DNA from: an uncultured Pseudomonadota bacterium
Lineage (GTDB): Bacteria; Pseudomonadota; Gammaproteobacteria; Burkholderiales; Eutrophovitaceae
Reading direction: 5' to 3'
DNA: 8,221 nucleotides
Assembly (NCBI GenBank): GCA_913057845.1
Contig: CAJXPC010000066.1
Location: forward strand, 1 to 8,221
This document shows, piece by piece, positions 1-5,917 of the stretch. Within the stretch, counting starts at the first letter, position 1; every line of letters starts with the position of its first letter. Position numbers and translations under genes: made by a program. Below the pieces are notes generated by a model, which was given only the letters and a program-made list of their open reading frames with translations, made no database searches and was not told the DNA's origin.

Positions 1-50
1 TACGAGATGTAGAGAGGTCTCGTGGGCTCGGAGATGTGTATAAGAGACAG
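1..50 (+). other. Illumina Nextera i7 adapter remnant (artefact)
   Basis: Synthetic library sequence, not genomic. Bases 1-8 are the 3' end of the P7 primer, 9-16 (GTAGAGAG) are an i7 index whose complement is CTCTCTAC (N707 in the Nextera set as I recall it), 17-31 are the read-2 adapter and 32-50 are the 19-bp Tn5 mosaic end AGATGTGTATAAGAGACAG. The genome begins at base 51, so the gene there is cut by tagmentation or the end of assembly, not by evolution. Confidence 0.98.
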
Positions 51-1252
51 GCATCTACCCACTGATGTCTAACTCAGATCTTGCCGCCATTCCTCTATTC
101 ATATTTATGGCGTCAATGTTAGAAAAGGCAGGGCTCATTGAGGAGATGTTTGACGTTGTCTACAAATGGATGGGTGGGCTAAATGGCGGCCTCGCAGCCG
201 CGACGATTATTGCATCCACGATTCTTGCAGCGATGGTCGGCGTGATCGGAGCAGCAGTAGTGACCATGGGTATCATTGCCTTACCCGCTATGCTGAAACG
301 TAACTATGATCACAAAATAGCACTTGGCTCCATCATGGCCGGAGGAACCTTAGGAATTCTCATTCCACCGTCTATTCTTGCAATTCTATACGCCGTTATT
401 GCACAACAATCCGTTGGGCAACTGTACCTTGGCTCTCTTGTTCCAGGGCTGATGCTCTCGGGCATGTACATAGCCTATGTGCTTTTTAGAACCATGTTAA
501 ATCCAAAGCTGGGCCCAGCACTGCCAGTTCAAGAACGCGTATCATTTGCTCAGAAACTAAAACTGTTTAGAAATCTCATTGCACCAATTTTCTTAGTCTT
601 TTTGGTGCTCGGATTGCTCTTCGGTGGCATTGCCACACCGGTTGAAGCCGCAGGTATTGGCTCCTTTGGAGCAATCATAGTAGCGATTATTCACAAGCGT
701 TTCTCACTACAAGCACTCAGAGATGCCTCTGTGACGACTGCCCGCGCCTCTGCGATGGTGCTATGGATTATTTTCGGCGCATCAATATTTGTTGGCTTCT
801 TCATATTAGAAGGCGGACAAGACTTCATTACAGAAACGATTCTAGGAACCGGGTTAAGTCCTTATGGAATCCTGTTATTGATGATGGTTATTCTTGTTTT
901 TCTTGGAATGTTCTTAGACTGGGTTGGAATTCTGCTACTCACCGTGCCTATTTTCATCCCGATCATCCAATCATTAAACTTTGACGGGCTATTTGGCCTG
1001 CCGGGCGTTGACAGTAGTGTCGTGGTTCTGTGGTTCGGAGTCATTTACTTAGTGAACATGCAGATGTCTTTCCTAACGCCACCATTTGGCTACGCTCTGT
1101 TCTACCTCAGGGGCGTCTGCCCACCAGAGATCAGCATGGCCACCATATTCAGGTCTGCGATGATCTTTCTAGCCATACAAGTGTTGGCCGTGTTCTTGTG
1201 TATTGTATTCCCGGCAATCATCACGTGGCTACCGCAAGCGGTTTATGGCTAA
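51..1252 (+). CDS. TRAP transporter large permease (DctM-type), 5' truncated
   Basis: This is the inner-membrane large subunit of a tripartite ATP-independent periplasmic transporter, which takes up a carboxylate-like solute from a periplasmic binding protein using an ion gradient. The frame is open from the adapter junction (first whole genomic codon at 53), giving 399 residues. The ATG at 65 lies inside the gene, because the family normally has roughly 75-95 more residues before the AIPLFIFM segment. Visible hallmarks are a series of hydrophobic helices, the DctM signature GGTLGILIPPSI (about residues 96-107 of the fragment) and the C-terminal SFLTPPFGYALFYLRG stretch. That last motif is typical of the mannitol/chloroaromatic (COG4664, FcbT3-like) subfamily. 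The binding protein and small permease are expected upstream, off the contig. A strong terminator follows 25 bp after the stop, so this is probably the last gene of its operon. The substrate cannot be predicted. Confidence 0.93.
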
Positions 1253-1269
1253 AGGTAGTAAGCAAAAAT

Positions 1270-1300
1270 AAAAAAAGCCCGATTTCTTCGGGCTTTTTTT
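1270..1300 (+). terminator. Rho-independent terminator after the TRAP permease gene
   Basis: A perfect hairpin with stem GCCCGA (1277-1282) and TCGGGC (1288-1293) around a 5-nt loop. It is flanked by seven A (1270-1276) and seven T (1294-1300), which extend the pairing and give a T tract on either strand. It starts 18 bp after the TRAP stop codon and could work in both directions. It separates the TRAP operon from the small secreted protein gene. Confidence 0.93.
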
Positions 1301-1492
1301 ATCTTATACGACGTCCCTGTTTGCTATTCATCAGTCACTCAATATCACTTTCCTCAGTTTCAGATCAGGCAACCTTACTGTTTAACATCCTCCGCTTTAC
1401 GTTCCTGTCCGCAAAGATTAAAGGAGTCATATCAGATCAAATGGATAAGGTACAATCTACCCTCCCAACAAGTGCAGCCATAGGATATTGAG
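1301..1492. other. Intergenic region upstream of the small secreted protein gene
   Basis: About 190 bp with no convincing gene. It must hold the promoter for the gene at 1493, since a strong terminator precedes it. The best sigma70-like pair I can find is TTGCTA (1321-1326), 16 bp, TATCAC (1343-1348). It matches only 4 of 6 bases at each box, so it is not called as a promoter. A 16-codon open frame (1441-1491) ends one base before the next start codon. Confidence 0.5.
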
Positions 1493-1888
1493 ATGCGTTA
1501 TCTACTGTTACTGTCCATGTTGTTTAGTTTCCCAGCGTTGGCCGATGAGTGGCAAAAAATGGAAGTTATATCACTGAGCGACGCACAAGAATCTAATCTT
1601 TACTGGACTAGAGATTCGCTAGCTGTAGATCGCATGAAGAAACGCTTCCACGTGCAATGGCTTATAGACCCCATAGAATGGGAAGGTGAAATGATATCCG
1701 CTGTTGCTTACATGCAATATGAGTGCAAGGAGGGCAAACCGTATCGTCAAAGACAACATTGGATGACGTTATATAAGGGCAGAATGGGCGCTGGCGAAGC
1801 GATTCCCGCCGCACAGGGTAAGCCATGGATATTCGATATCGACGATTATCAAGCAGTCAGGGATTATTGTTCAAAGTTTAAGGATTAA
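1493..1888 (+). CDS. Small secreted protein, surface-adhesin protein E-like
   Basis: A 131-residue exported protein. Residues 1-17 are a clear Sec signal peptide with a hydrophobic Leu-rich core ending ALA before DEW. The mature part follows the layout of the surface-adhesin protein E family: an early Trp, a YW..DSL segment (37-43), a strand ending in W56, a Ser/Tyr/Cys block (MISAVAYMQYEC, Cys78), a Tyr-Lys-Gly/Gly turn (94-101), then PW.F.I and a final Cys126. Cys78 and Cys126 could form the single disulfide. AGGA at 1482-1485, 7 nt before the ATG, supports this start. Family members from other bacteria are mostly uncharacterised periplasmic proteins, so adhesion should not be assumed. It stands alone between a terminator and the convergent tonB. 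The family call is by pattern only; export is much more certain. Confidence 0.8.
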   Translation: MRYLLLLSMLFSFPALADEWQKMEVISLSDAQESNLYWTRDSLAVDRMKKRFHVQWLIDPIEWEGEMISAVAYMQYECKEGKPYRQRQHWMTLYKGRMGAGEAIPAAQGKPWIFDIDDYQAVRDYCSKFKD

Positions 1889-1985
1889 TCTAACTATGAA
1901 CCTTGAATAAGAATTATTAGTTGATCAACCCGACTGATGCCCCCTAAACATACCGGCCACATCATTGATTCATCTGTTTAAATAC
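1889..1985. other. Convergent intergenic region between the secreted protein gene and tonB
   Basis: Ninety-seven bases where two transcripts meet. I see no GC-rich hairpin with a T tract for either direction. There is a 10-bp palindrome, GTTGATCAAC (1920-1929), and an AT-rich dyad, AAATACT-C-AGTATTT (1980-1994), that overlaps the tonB stop codon. Both are too short or too AT-rich to call terminators. Confidence 0.4.
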
Positions 1986-2678
1986 TCAGTATTTCGCCCA
2001 CGGATCAATCTTAAAAATAAATTTTTGTTCAAATTCGGCGATAGTCCCATCACGCTTGAACTGCCATTGACGCACACTATTCAACACCTCCTGATTAAAG
2101 ACTCCAGGAGGATTAGCGTTCAGCACTTGGACATCCATAACCCGTCCATCACCATTAACCATAATACGCACCGTAATATCACCCTCGACGCTGTTATCCT
2201 CAGCCTCCCTAGGGTATTTAGGGAACGGTTTTTTCTTCACAGGTCTCGAGTCTTGAAACACCGATGGGAGCGCCAGCTCTTCATCATCATCTTCCTCTTC
2301 AGGCTCAGGCGTTGGCAATGCAATTTTAGCTAAGACTTCATCAGGTAACGGCTTAGGCGGCTCGAGTGGAATAGTATTTTTTATTTTTTCTAACTCTGGC
2401 TCAGGCAGATTCTCTTCTTCAGGTTCTGGCGGGGGCGGCTTAGGAGTCTCAAGAGGCGGTCTCGCGTCCAATTGAACTGTCATTTTTATCTCAGGTAACT
2501 CCTCCGGCTCCTCAAGAGTGACCTGCGGAACCCATAAGCCATAGAGATACTCGCCCAAAAATGGCGATATTTGTAACAATAAGGCCAGCATAAGGGCTGC
2601 CCATAGGGGTAAGAACCTTTTCTCTTTTATGTGGAGATCAGGCCACAGTGCTTTCACTTGGCGATATTTACCAAACAT
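1986..2678 (-). CDS. tonB: TonB energy transducer with acidic proline-rich linker
   Basis: A 230-residue inner-membrane-anchored periplasmic protein that passes energy from ExbB/ExbD to outer-membrane TonB-dependent receptors. A cytoplasmic tail (1-20) is followed by one membrane anchor (about 22-42). A Pro/Glu-rich periplasmic linker (55-135) contains three PEPE units (84, 92 and 124) and an EEEDDDEE run (127-134). The TonB C-terminal domain (about 152-226) has the YP..A motif (155-159), a GDITV.IMVN.DG.V strand pattern and VRQWQFKR (202-209). Length is normal. The linker is strongly acidic, with little of the Pro-Lys part seen in E. coli TonB, and the anchor has no histidine equivalent to E. 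coli His20. It is the last gene of the operon, 20 bp after exbD. Its ribosome site is weak (GAGA, 6 nt from the ATG), which suggests coupling to exbD. Confidence 0.95.
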   Translation of the reverse strand: MFGKYRQVKALWPDLHIKEKRFLPLWAALMLALLLQISPFLGEYLYGLWVPQVTLEEPEELPEIKMTVQLDARPPLETPKPPPPEPEEENLPEPELEKIKNTIPLEPPKPLPDEVLAKIALPTPEPEEEDDDEELALPSVFQDSRPVKKKPFPKYPREAEDNSVEGDITVRIMVNGDGRVMDVQVLNANPPGVFNQEVLNSVRQWQFKRDGTIAEFEQKFIFKIDPWAKY

Positions 2679-2698
2679 GTGAGATCTCTTCGTTAAAC

Positions 2699-3115
2699 CT
2701 ATTGGCTAGCCGCTATAGCAGCTATGCCTACAGAGTTGATGCCCGCACCACGAACACTATCCATGACATTAATTAACGTCTCTAATTGCACGTCTTTGTC
2801 ACCTGCGATGATGACGGCAACTTTCCGATTTTTCTTAAGCTCAAGCAACTTAGAAGTTAAACTCTCACCCGAAATTGTTTCACCGTCCACAACGAATTGG
2901 TTATCTTTTTTAACGCCGACTGTGATCGTTGACTCTTCTAAATCTTGAGTTGTTTTTGACCCTGGAAGATTCATATCCAAGCCAGTCCCAGCGATCATAT
3001 TTATTGACAACACAACAAAAAAAACCAAGAGAAACATCATGATGTCAATCATGGGAATGACTTCGACCCTCGGACGCTCTGCCGCAAAGTAACTATTTCT
3101 GTCTCGTCTAAACAT
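2699..3115 (-). CDS. exbD: ExbD, Ton-system stator/energising protein
   Basis: A 138-residue ExbD/TolR-family protein. It sits inside the ExbB ring and uses the proton gradient to energise TonB. A short basic cytoplasmic N-terminus is followed by a single membrane helix (about 17-39) holding the essential protonatable aspartate in VIPMIDIMMFLLVFF (Asp24, equivalent to E. coli Asp25). The periplasmic domain (about 45-138) has the usual DLEESTITVGVKKDN..VVDGE pattern and an ADKDV-like segment (AGDKDV, 104-109). Length is typical. It lies 50 bp after exbB and 20 bp before tonB. No good Shine-Dalgarno sequence is visible before the ATG (the preceding bases are AATACCC), but the next in-frame Met lies inside the membrane motif, so this start is the only sensible one. 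Confidence 0.95.
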   Translation of the reverse strand: MFRRDRNSYFAAERPRVEVIPMIDIMMFLLVFFVVLSINMIAGTGLDMNLPGSKTTQDLEESTITVGVKKDNQFVVDGETISGESLTSKLLELKKNRKVAVIIAGDKDVQLETLINVMDSVRGAGINSVGIAAIAASQ

Positions 3116-3165
3116 GGGTATTTTTTAATTGAATAATTTGGGTGATTGTCTGATCAAAAGTATGA

Positions 3166-3792
3166 CTAAGAATTACCGTGAAAACGATTGATGAGCATGG
3201 TTTTCATTAAGTCCATTTGATGCACGGCGACGCGAATACGCTTGTTGAAATGATTAAGGAACAGCACAGCGACAATCGCTATCAGAAGTCCAGCCCCAGT
3301 CGCAACCAACGCCTCAGCAATTCCCCCCGTCACCATTTTTGTAGAGCTTCCCGTGCCATCAGTCGTACCCAATATATCGAACGCATGGACCATCCCAATA
3401 ATAGTGCCCAACAACCCCATGAGTGGTGCCAGCGTTACGGATGTATCTAAAACCCAGATGCCCCGATCTAATTTAGGCAGTTCCCACATAATGGATTCTT
3501 CAATTTTTCGACCCATTTCTTCCGCATCGTTACCCTTAGCTGAGGTCGCAGCTTTTATGAGCGCCACTTGCAGCGTCGCCTCGTAGTGCTCCTCTAGCTT
3601 TTTGAGTTGATCCGAGTTTTGATTTTCTACGACGTTCAAGTCATGCTCCAGAGTTGATCCACTTCTGACCACGCGATGATAAAAATACAACCGCTCCACA
3701 ATAACTATGATCGTAACTAGAAGAAGAAGCCCCATTAAAGGCAGCAAACCTCCGGACATTTTGCTGAAATATATGATTGTTTCAAAATCCAT
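3166..3792 (-). CDS. exbB: ExbB, MotA/TolQ/ExbB proton-channel protein
   Basis: A 208-residue inner-membrane protein that forms the pentameric ring of the Ton motor. There are three membrane helices: about 15-34, 114-137 and 163-183. The family signature is clear: APLMGLLGTIIGMVHAF (122-138) and GGIAEALVATGAGLLIAI (156-173). Thr130, Glu160 and Thr165 correspond to E. coli ExbB Thr148, Glu176 and Thr181 of the proton path. Residues 40-112 form the cytoplasmic loop between helices 1 and 2. It is shorter than E. coli ExbB (244) and close to ExbB2-type proteins. GAGAGG (3801-3806 on the complement), 7-8 nt before the ATG, is the best ribosome site in this operon. It lies 57 bp after the binding-protein gene and just before exbD, so ExbB, ExbD and TonB should form one cognate complex. 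Confidence 0.95.
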   Translation of the reverse strand: MDFETIIYFSKMSGGLLPLMGLLLLVTIIVIVERLYFYHRVVRSGSTLEHDLNVVENQNSDQLKKLEEHYEATLQVALIKAATSAKGNDAEEMGRKIEESIMWELPKLDRGIWVLDTSVTLAPLMGLLGTIIGMVHAFDILGTTDGTGSSTKMVTGGIAEALVATGAGLLIAIVAVLFLNHFNKRIRVAVHQMDLMKTMLINRFHGNS

Positions 3793-3849
3793 CAGTTTTT
3801 CCTCTCATCAAACTCAAAAATGAACGTTTATATGTACACCGACCGATAC

Positions 3850-4872
3850 TCAGTTGGTGGGGGGAAAGAACGGCATGCCATACCGCTCAACAATCCGTTT
3901 AATCTCACCCGACTCAAGCATTTCCTCAAAGGCTTCATCAATAAATTTCTTAAACTCTGTTTCCGTGTTTTTAAGCACCCAAGCACTGTCCCAACGCATC
4001 TCCGGAATTGGAATATATCCCTCCACCATTCGAAGATCACCATCAGGACGGTTTAATTTTGCTTGCGATATTGCACCTGACCAAATCATCGCCGCATCAA
4101 CCTTGCCATCGAGCATAGCGTCAATCACTCGGAAATTCTGAAAAAATGTTTCATGCGGAATATCATTTTCGTCCGCGTAATCACTCATGGGAGAATATGC
4201 AGGCAAACCAATCTTGATGTTCATCCTCTTAACGTCATCCAAACTGGTCAACCCTGGAATCGCTCCTCGGGTCACGAGCACAAAGCCTGTGCTCATATAC
4301 GGCTTTGTATAAATAACCTCACTGGGGTCTAGTTGATGCTCGTCGGAACCGGTTACAGTAAGACCAAGCACAAGATCACAGAGCCCTCGATTAATAGATA
4401 AATCAAACGCTCCGCCTGGTGCCCCATAACCGAATCGAGTGGACATGTTCACCCACATCATCTCGACATCCAGGTTATGCTTTTCTGCCACCGATTTTAA
4501 TATCTCGATCTCCAACCCAGCAGGTTCATTTTTACGCGCTGTACGCGAAAAAGGCCAAAACCAACCATCCGCGCAAGCGAGAATTGAACCTAGCGACTCA
4601 GTTCGCTTCATGGCAGTCATTTTTTGCTGCTCACCAGTCACACCAACCGATCGATAATTCTTGTATCCAGCGCGGTAGAGTGGGTCCGACAAGGGCTCAA
4701 ACACCTCGGGTTTAATGTATCCCAACTTGGGTCCGCGATTACGCCCATAGACATATTCATCCTGTAAATCAAACACCCGCTCTTCATCATCACTCTGAGC
4801 GAACGTCTGAGGCGTCAGTGGTGACACTGAAGTGAGCGCCATTACAAGTAATAAAAAACGTAGAGGAAACAT
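3850..4872 (-). CDS. Periplasmic solute-binding protein, MxaJ/XoxJ-like (quinoprotein dehydrogenase-associated group)
   Basis: A 340-residue exported protein of the SBP_bac_3 fold. The signal peptide covers residues 1-25/26, ending TFA before QSDDE. Residues 27-95 are an N-terminal extension rich in Tyr, Arg and Gly that I do not recognise. The binding-protein domain runs from about 96 to 335: ILACADGWFWPFS (97-109), GLEIEILKSVAE (119-130), RGLCDLVLGLTVT (162-174), YTKPYMSTGFVLVTR (188-202), a second-lobe IGLPAYSPM (221-229) and a final RYGMPFFPP (330-338). The CAD..PFS start, the G.CD.V.G motif and the YG.P end resemble the binding-like proteins encoded beside PQQ alcohol dehydrogenases (MxaJ, XoxJ, TIGR03871-type). 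Cys100 and Cys165 may pair. No dehydrogenase or ABC permease is in the window. It is the first gene of the Ton operon, 57 bp before exbB. The SBP fold is secure; the subgroup is probable. The ribosome site before the ATG is weak. Confidence 0.85.
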   Translation of the reverse strand: MFPLRFLLLVMALTSVSPLTPQTFAQSDDEERVFDLQDEYVYGRNRGPKLGYIKPEVFEPLSDPLYRAGYKNYRSVGVTGEQQKMTAMKRTESLGSILACADGWFWPFSRTARKNEPAGLEIEILKSVAEKHNLDVEMMWVNMSTRFGYGAPGGAFDLSINRGLCDLVLGLTVTGSDEHQLDPSEVIYTKPYMSTGFVLVTRGAIPGLTSLDDVKRMNIKIGLPAYSPMSDYADENDIPHETFFQNFRVIDAMLDGKVDAAMIWSGAISQAKLNRPDGDLRMVEGYIPIPEMRWDSAWVLKNTETEFKKFIDEAFEEMLESGEIKRIVERYGMPFFPPTN

Positions 4873-4961
4873 AAATCACTTATCAACGCTAAATCTCAGG
4901 TAACCCACTCCTCCGTTTAAACATGAAGAGGGCCCCGAACAAAGCCATGAGATTGGAAATA

Positions 4962-4989
4962 TTGAATGTTACACTAAAGAAATGATAAT
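4962..4989 (+). promoter_or_regulatory. Predicted sigma70 promoter for the hydratase operon
   Basis: TTGAAT (4962-4967, 4 of 6 to TTGACA), a 16-bp spacer and GATAAT (4984-4989, 5 of 6 to TATAAT). It faces the hydratase gene, with a predicted start near 4996, leaving a 5' leader of about 60 nt. The surroundings are AT-rich. Called by eye, with no experimental support. Confidence 0.4.
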
Positions 4990-4992
4990 AAA

Positions 4993-5010
4993 GGATAGCG
5001 TACATTATCC
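4993..5010. promoter_or_regulatory. Imperfect 18-bp palindrome, possible operator
   Basis: GGATAGCGTACATTATCC reads GGATA-N8-TATCC with a central GTAC; seven of nine symmetric base pairs match. It sits immediately downstream of the predicted -10 box and overlaps the predicted start site, a position where a dimeric repressor would block transcription. No regulator gene is in the window, and the motif matches no operator I know, so the role is inferred from symmetry and position. Confidence 0.35.
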
Positions 5011-5057
5011 AAAATATAAGCGTTGCTCACGAATCGACATGAAAGAATGCTGGAGTC

Positions 5058-5861
5058 ATGCACAGTCCATCTAAAACTGCTTTGAACGCAGCTGAGCTTT
5101 TATTAGAGCAGCACCAGAAAAACGTTGCTTTTACCGATCTGCCCATAGATATCAAACCCAAAACCGAGTCGGACGCTTATGCGATTCAGTCTGCATTGTT
5201 CAATCTTCGTAAATCCAGCTTAGGTGACATCGTTGGCTACAAAGTAGCCCTCACGTCTGAAGTCATGCAAAATCTTCTCCAGTTCCCATCACCGTTTAGT
5301 GGACCGTTACACGGCAACCTAATTTACAACGATGGCAAAATCCTCTCTGCCAAAGATTACGGACATCTGTGCATTGAATGTGAGATCGCAGCTGTGCTGA
5401 AGACAGACTTACCCCAACGCGAAAGCCTCTATCGCGCAATCGACATCGCTGACGCGATTGATACCATTGCGCCAGCACTCGAAATTGTCGATGACAGACG
5501 TGCTGACTACGACCGAATCAGTCAAGAGGTGCTCACTCTGATTGCGGACAATGCGTGGAACGCCGGGCTCGTGCACGGAAAAATGACTGATGACTGGCGA
5601 ACGCTAGACCTCGCCACCTTAAAAGGCACTGTGCGTATTAACGGGCAATTAATGGGTGAGGGCTATGGCCGCGACGTACTCGGGCACCCCTTCAACGCAC
5701 TTGCCTGGCTGGCAAACAAAATACTCGGCCAAGGCCAAACCATCAAGGCAGGCATGACGATCATGACTGGAACAATGATCAAAACCCAATTTGTTCAGCC
5801 TGGAGACGAGCTGACATTTACTATTCCACAGCTCGGCTCGGTAGGCGTACACGTATCATGA
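5058..5861 (+). CDS. 2-keto-4-pentenoate hydratase family protein (MhpD-like)
   Basis: A 267-residue cytoplasmic enzyme of the fumarylacetoacetase-like fold. The family hydrates 2-hydroxypenta-2,4-dienoate-type acids, or decarboxylates 4-oxalocrotonate, in meta-cleavage pathways and needs a divalent metal. GYKVALTS.VMQ (60-71) is the family's substrate-site motif. Glu107 and Glu109 (IECEIAAVL) with Glu142 (PALEIVDDR) match the metal ligands of E. coli MhpD. DN (164-165), GYGRDVLGHP (202-211) and ALAWLAN (214-220) complete the pattern. Length is normal and no key residue is missing. An in-frame stop at 5040-5042 rules out an upstream start; GGAG (5052-5055) is only 2 nt from the ATG, which is unusually close. 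No ring-cleavage dioxygenase, aldolase or acylating aldehyde dehydrogenase is nearby, so the true substrate is unknown and hydratase versus decarboxylase is undecided. It starts the operon with the BT1 carrier 56 bp downstream. Confidence 0.9.
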   Translation: MHSPSKTALNAAELLLEQHQKNVAFTDLPIDIKPKTESDAYAIQSALFNLRKSSLGDIVGYKVALTSEVMQNLLQFPSPFSGPLHGNLIYNDGKILSAKDYGHLCIECEIAAVLKTDLPQRESLYRAIDIADAIDTIAPALEIVDDRRADYDRISQEVLTLIADNAWNAGLVHGKMTDDWRTLDLATLKGTVRINGQLMGEGYGRDVLGHPFNALAWLANKILGQGQTIKAGMTIMTGTMIKTQFVQPGDELTFTIPQLGSVGVHVS

Positions 5862-5917
5862 TCAAATTGCAGTCCAAGTGGGCCGCTGAGGCTAAGAAAA
5901 CATAGGCAAGGAACAAC

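Larger units (their letters stand above)
4873..5057. other. Divergent promoter region between the Ton operon and the hydratase operon
   Basis: One hundred and eighty-five bases separate two head-to-head operons, so promoters for both must lie here. The rightward promoter and a palindrome are listed separately. For the leftward transcript I see only weak candidates, for example TTGGAT followed 19 bp later by TATCAT on the complement, and make no call. There is no good hairpin and no Fur-box-like sequence that I can recognise, although Ton genes are often iron-regulated. Confidence 0.6.

Noticed and set aside
65..67. ATG at 65 as the true start of the TRAP permease gene
   Set aside because: The frame is open back to the adapter junction, and the family has further N-terminal residues before this point; the Met is internal and has no ribosome site.
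1030..1491. A 153-codon + strand frame overlapping the TRAP gene and its terminator
   Set aside because: It reads through the terminator hairpin, overlaps a well-supported gene in another frame and has no recognisable protein features.
1980..1994. AT-rich dyad AAATACT-C-AGTATTT at the tonB stop as a terminator
   Set aside because: The loop would be one base, the stem is mostly A-T, and no T tract follows in the transcribed direction.
1965..2333. A 122-codon + strand frame opposite tonB
   Set aside because: It is antisense to the conserved TonB C-terminal domain and linker; the biased base composition of the Pro/Glu repeats keeps the opposite frame open.
3854..4141. Open frames on the + strand opposite the binding-protein gene (also 4419-4715)
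   Set aside because: They lie antisense to a gene with a signal peptide and family motifs and show no protein-like features.
5039..5074. An 11-codon frame overlapping the hydratase start as a regulatory leader
   Set aside because: It has no ribosome site of its own and overlaps the true start in another frame; a chance frame of this size is common.
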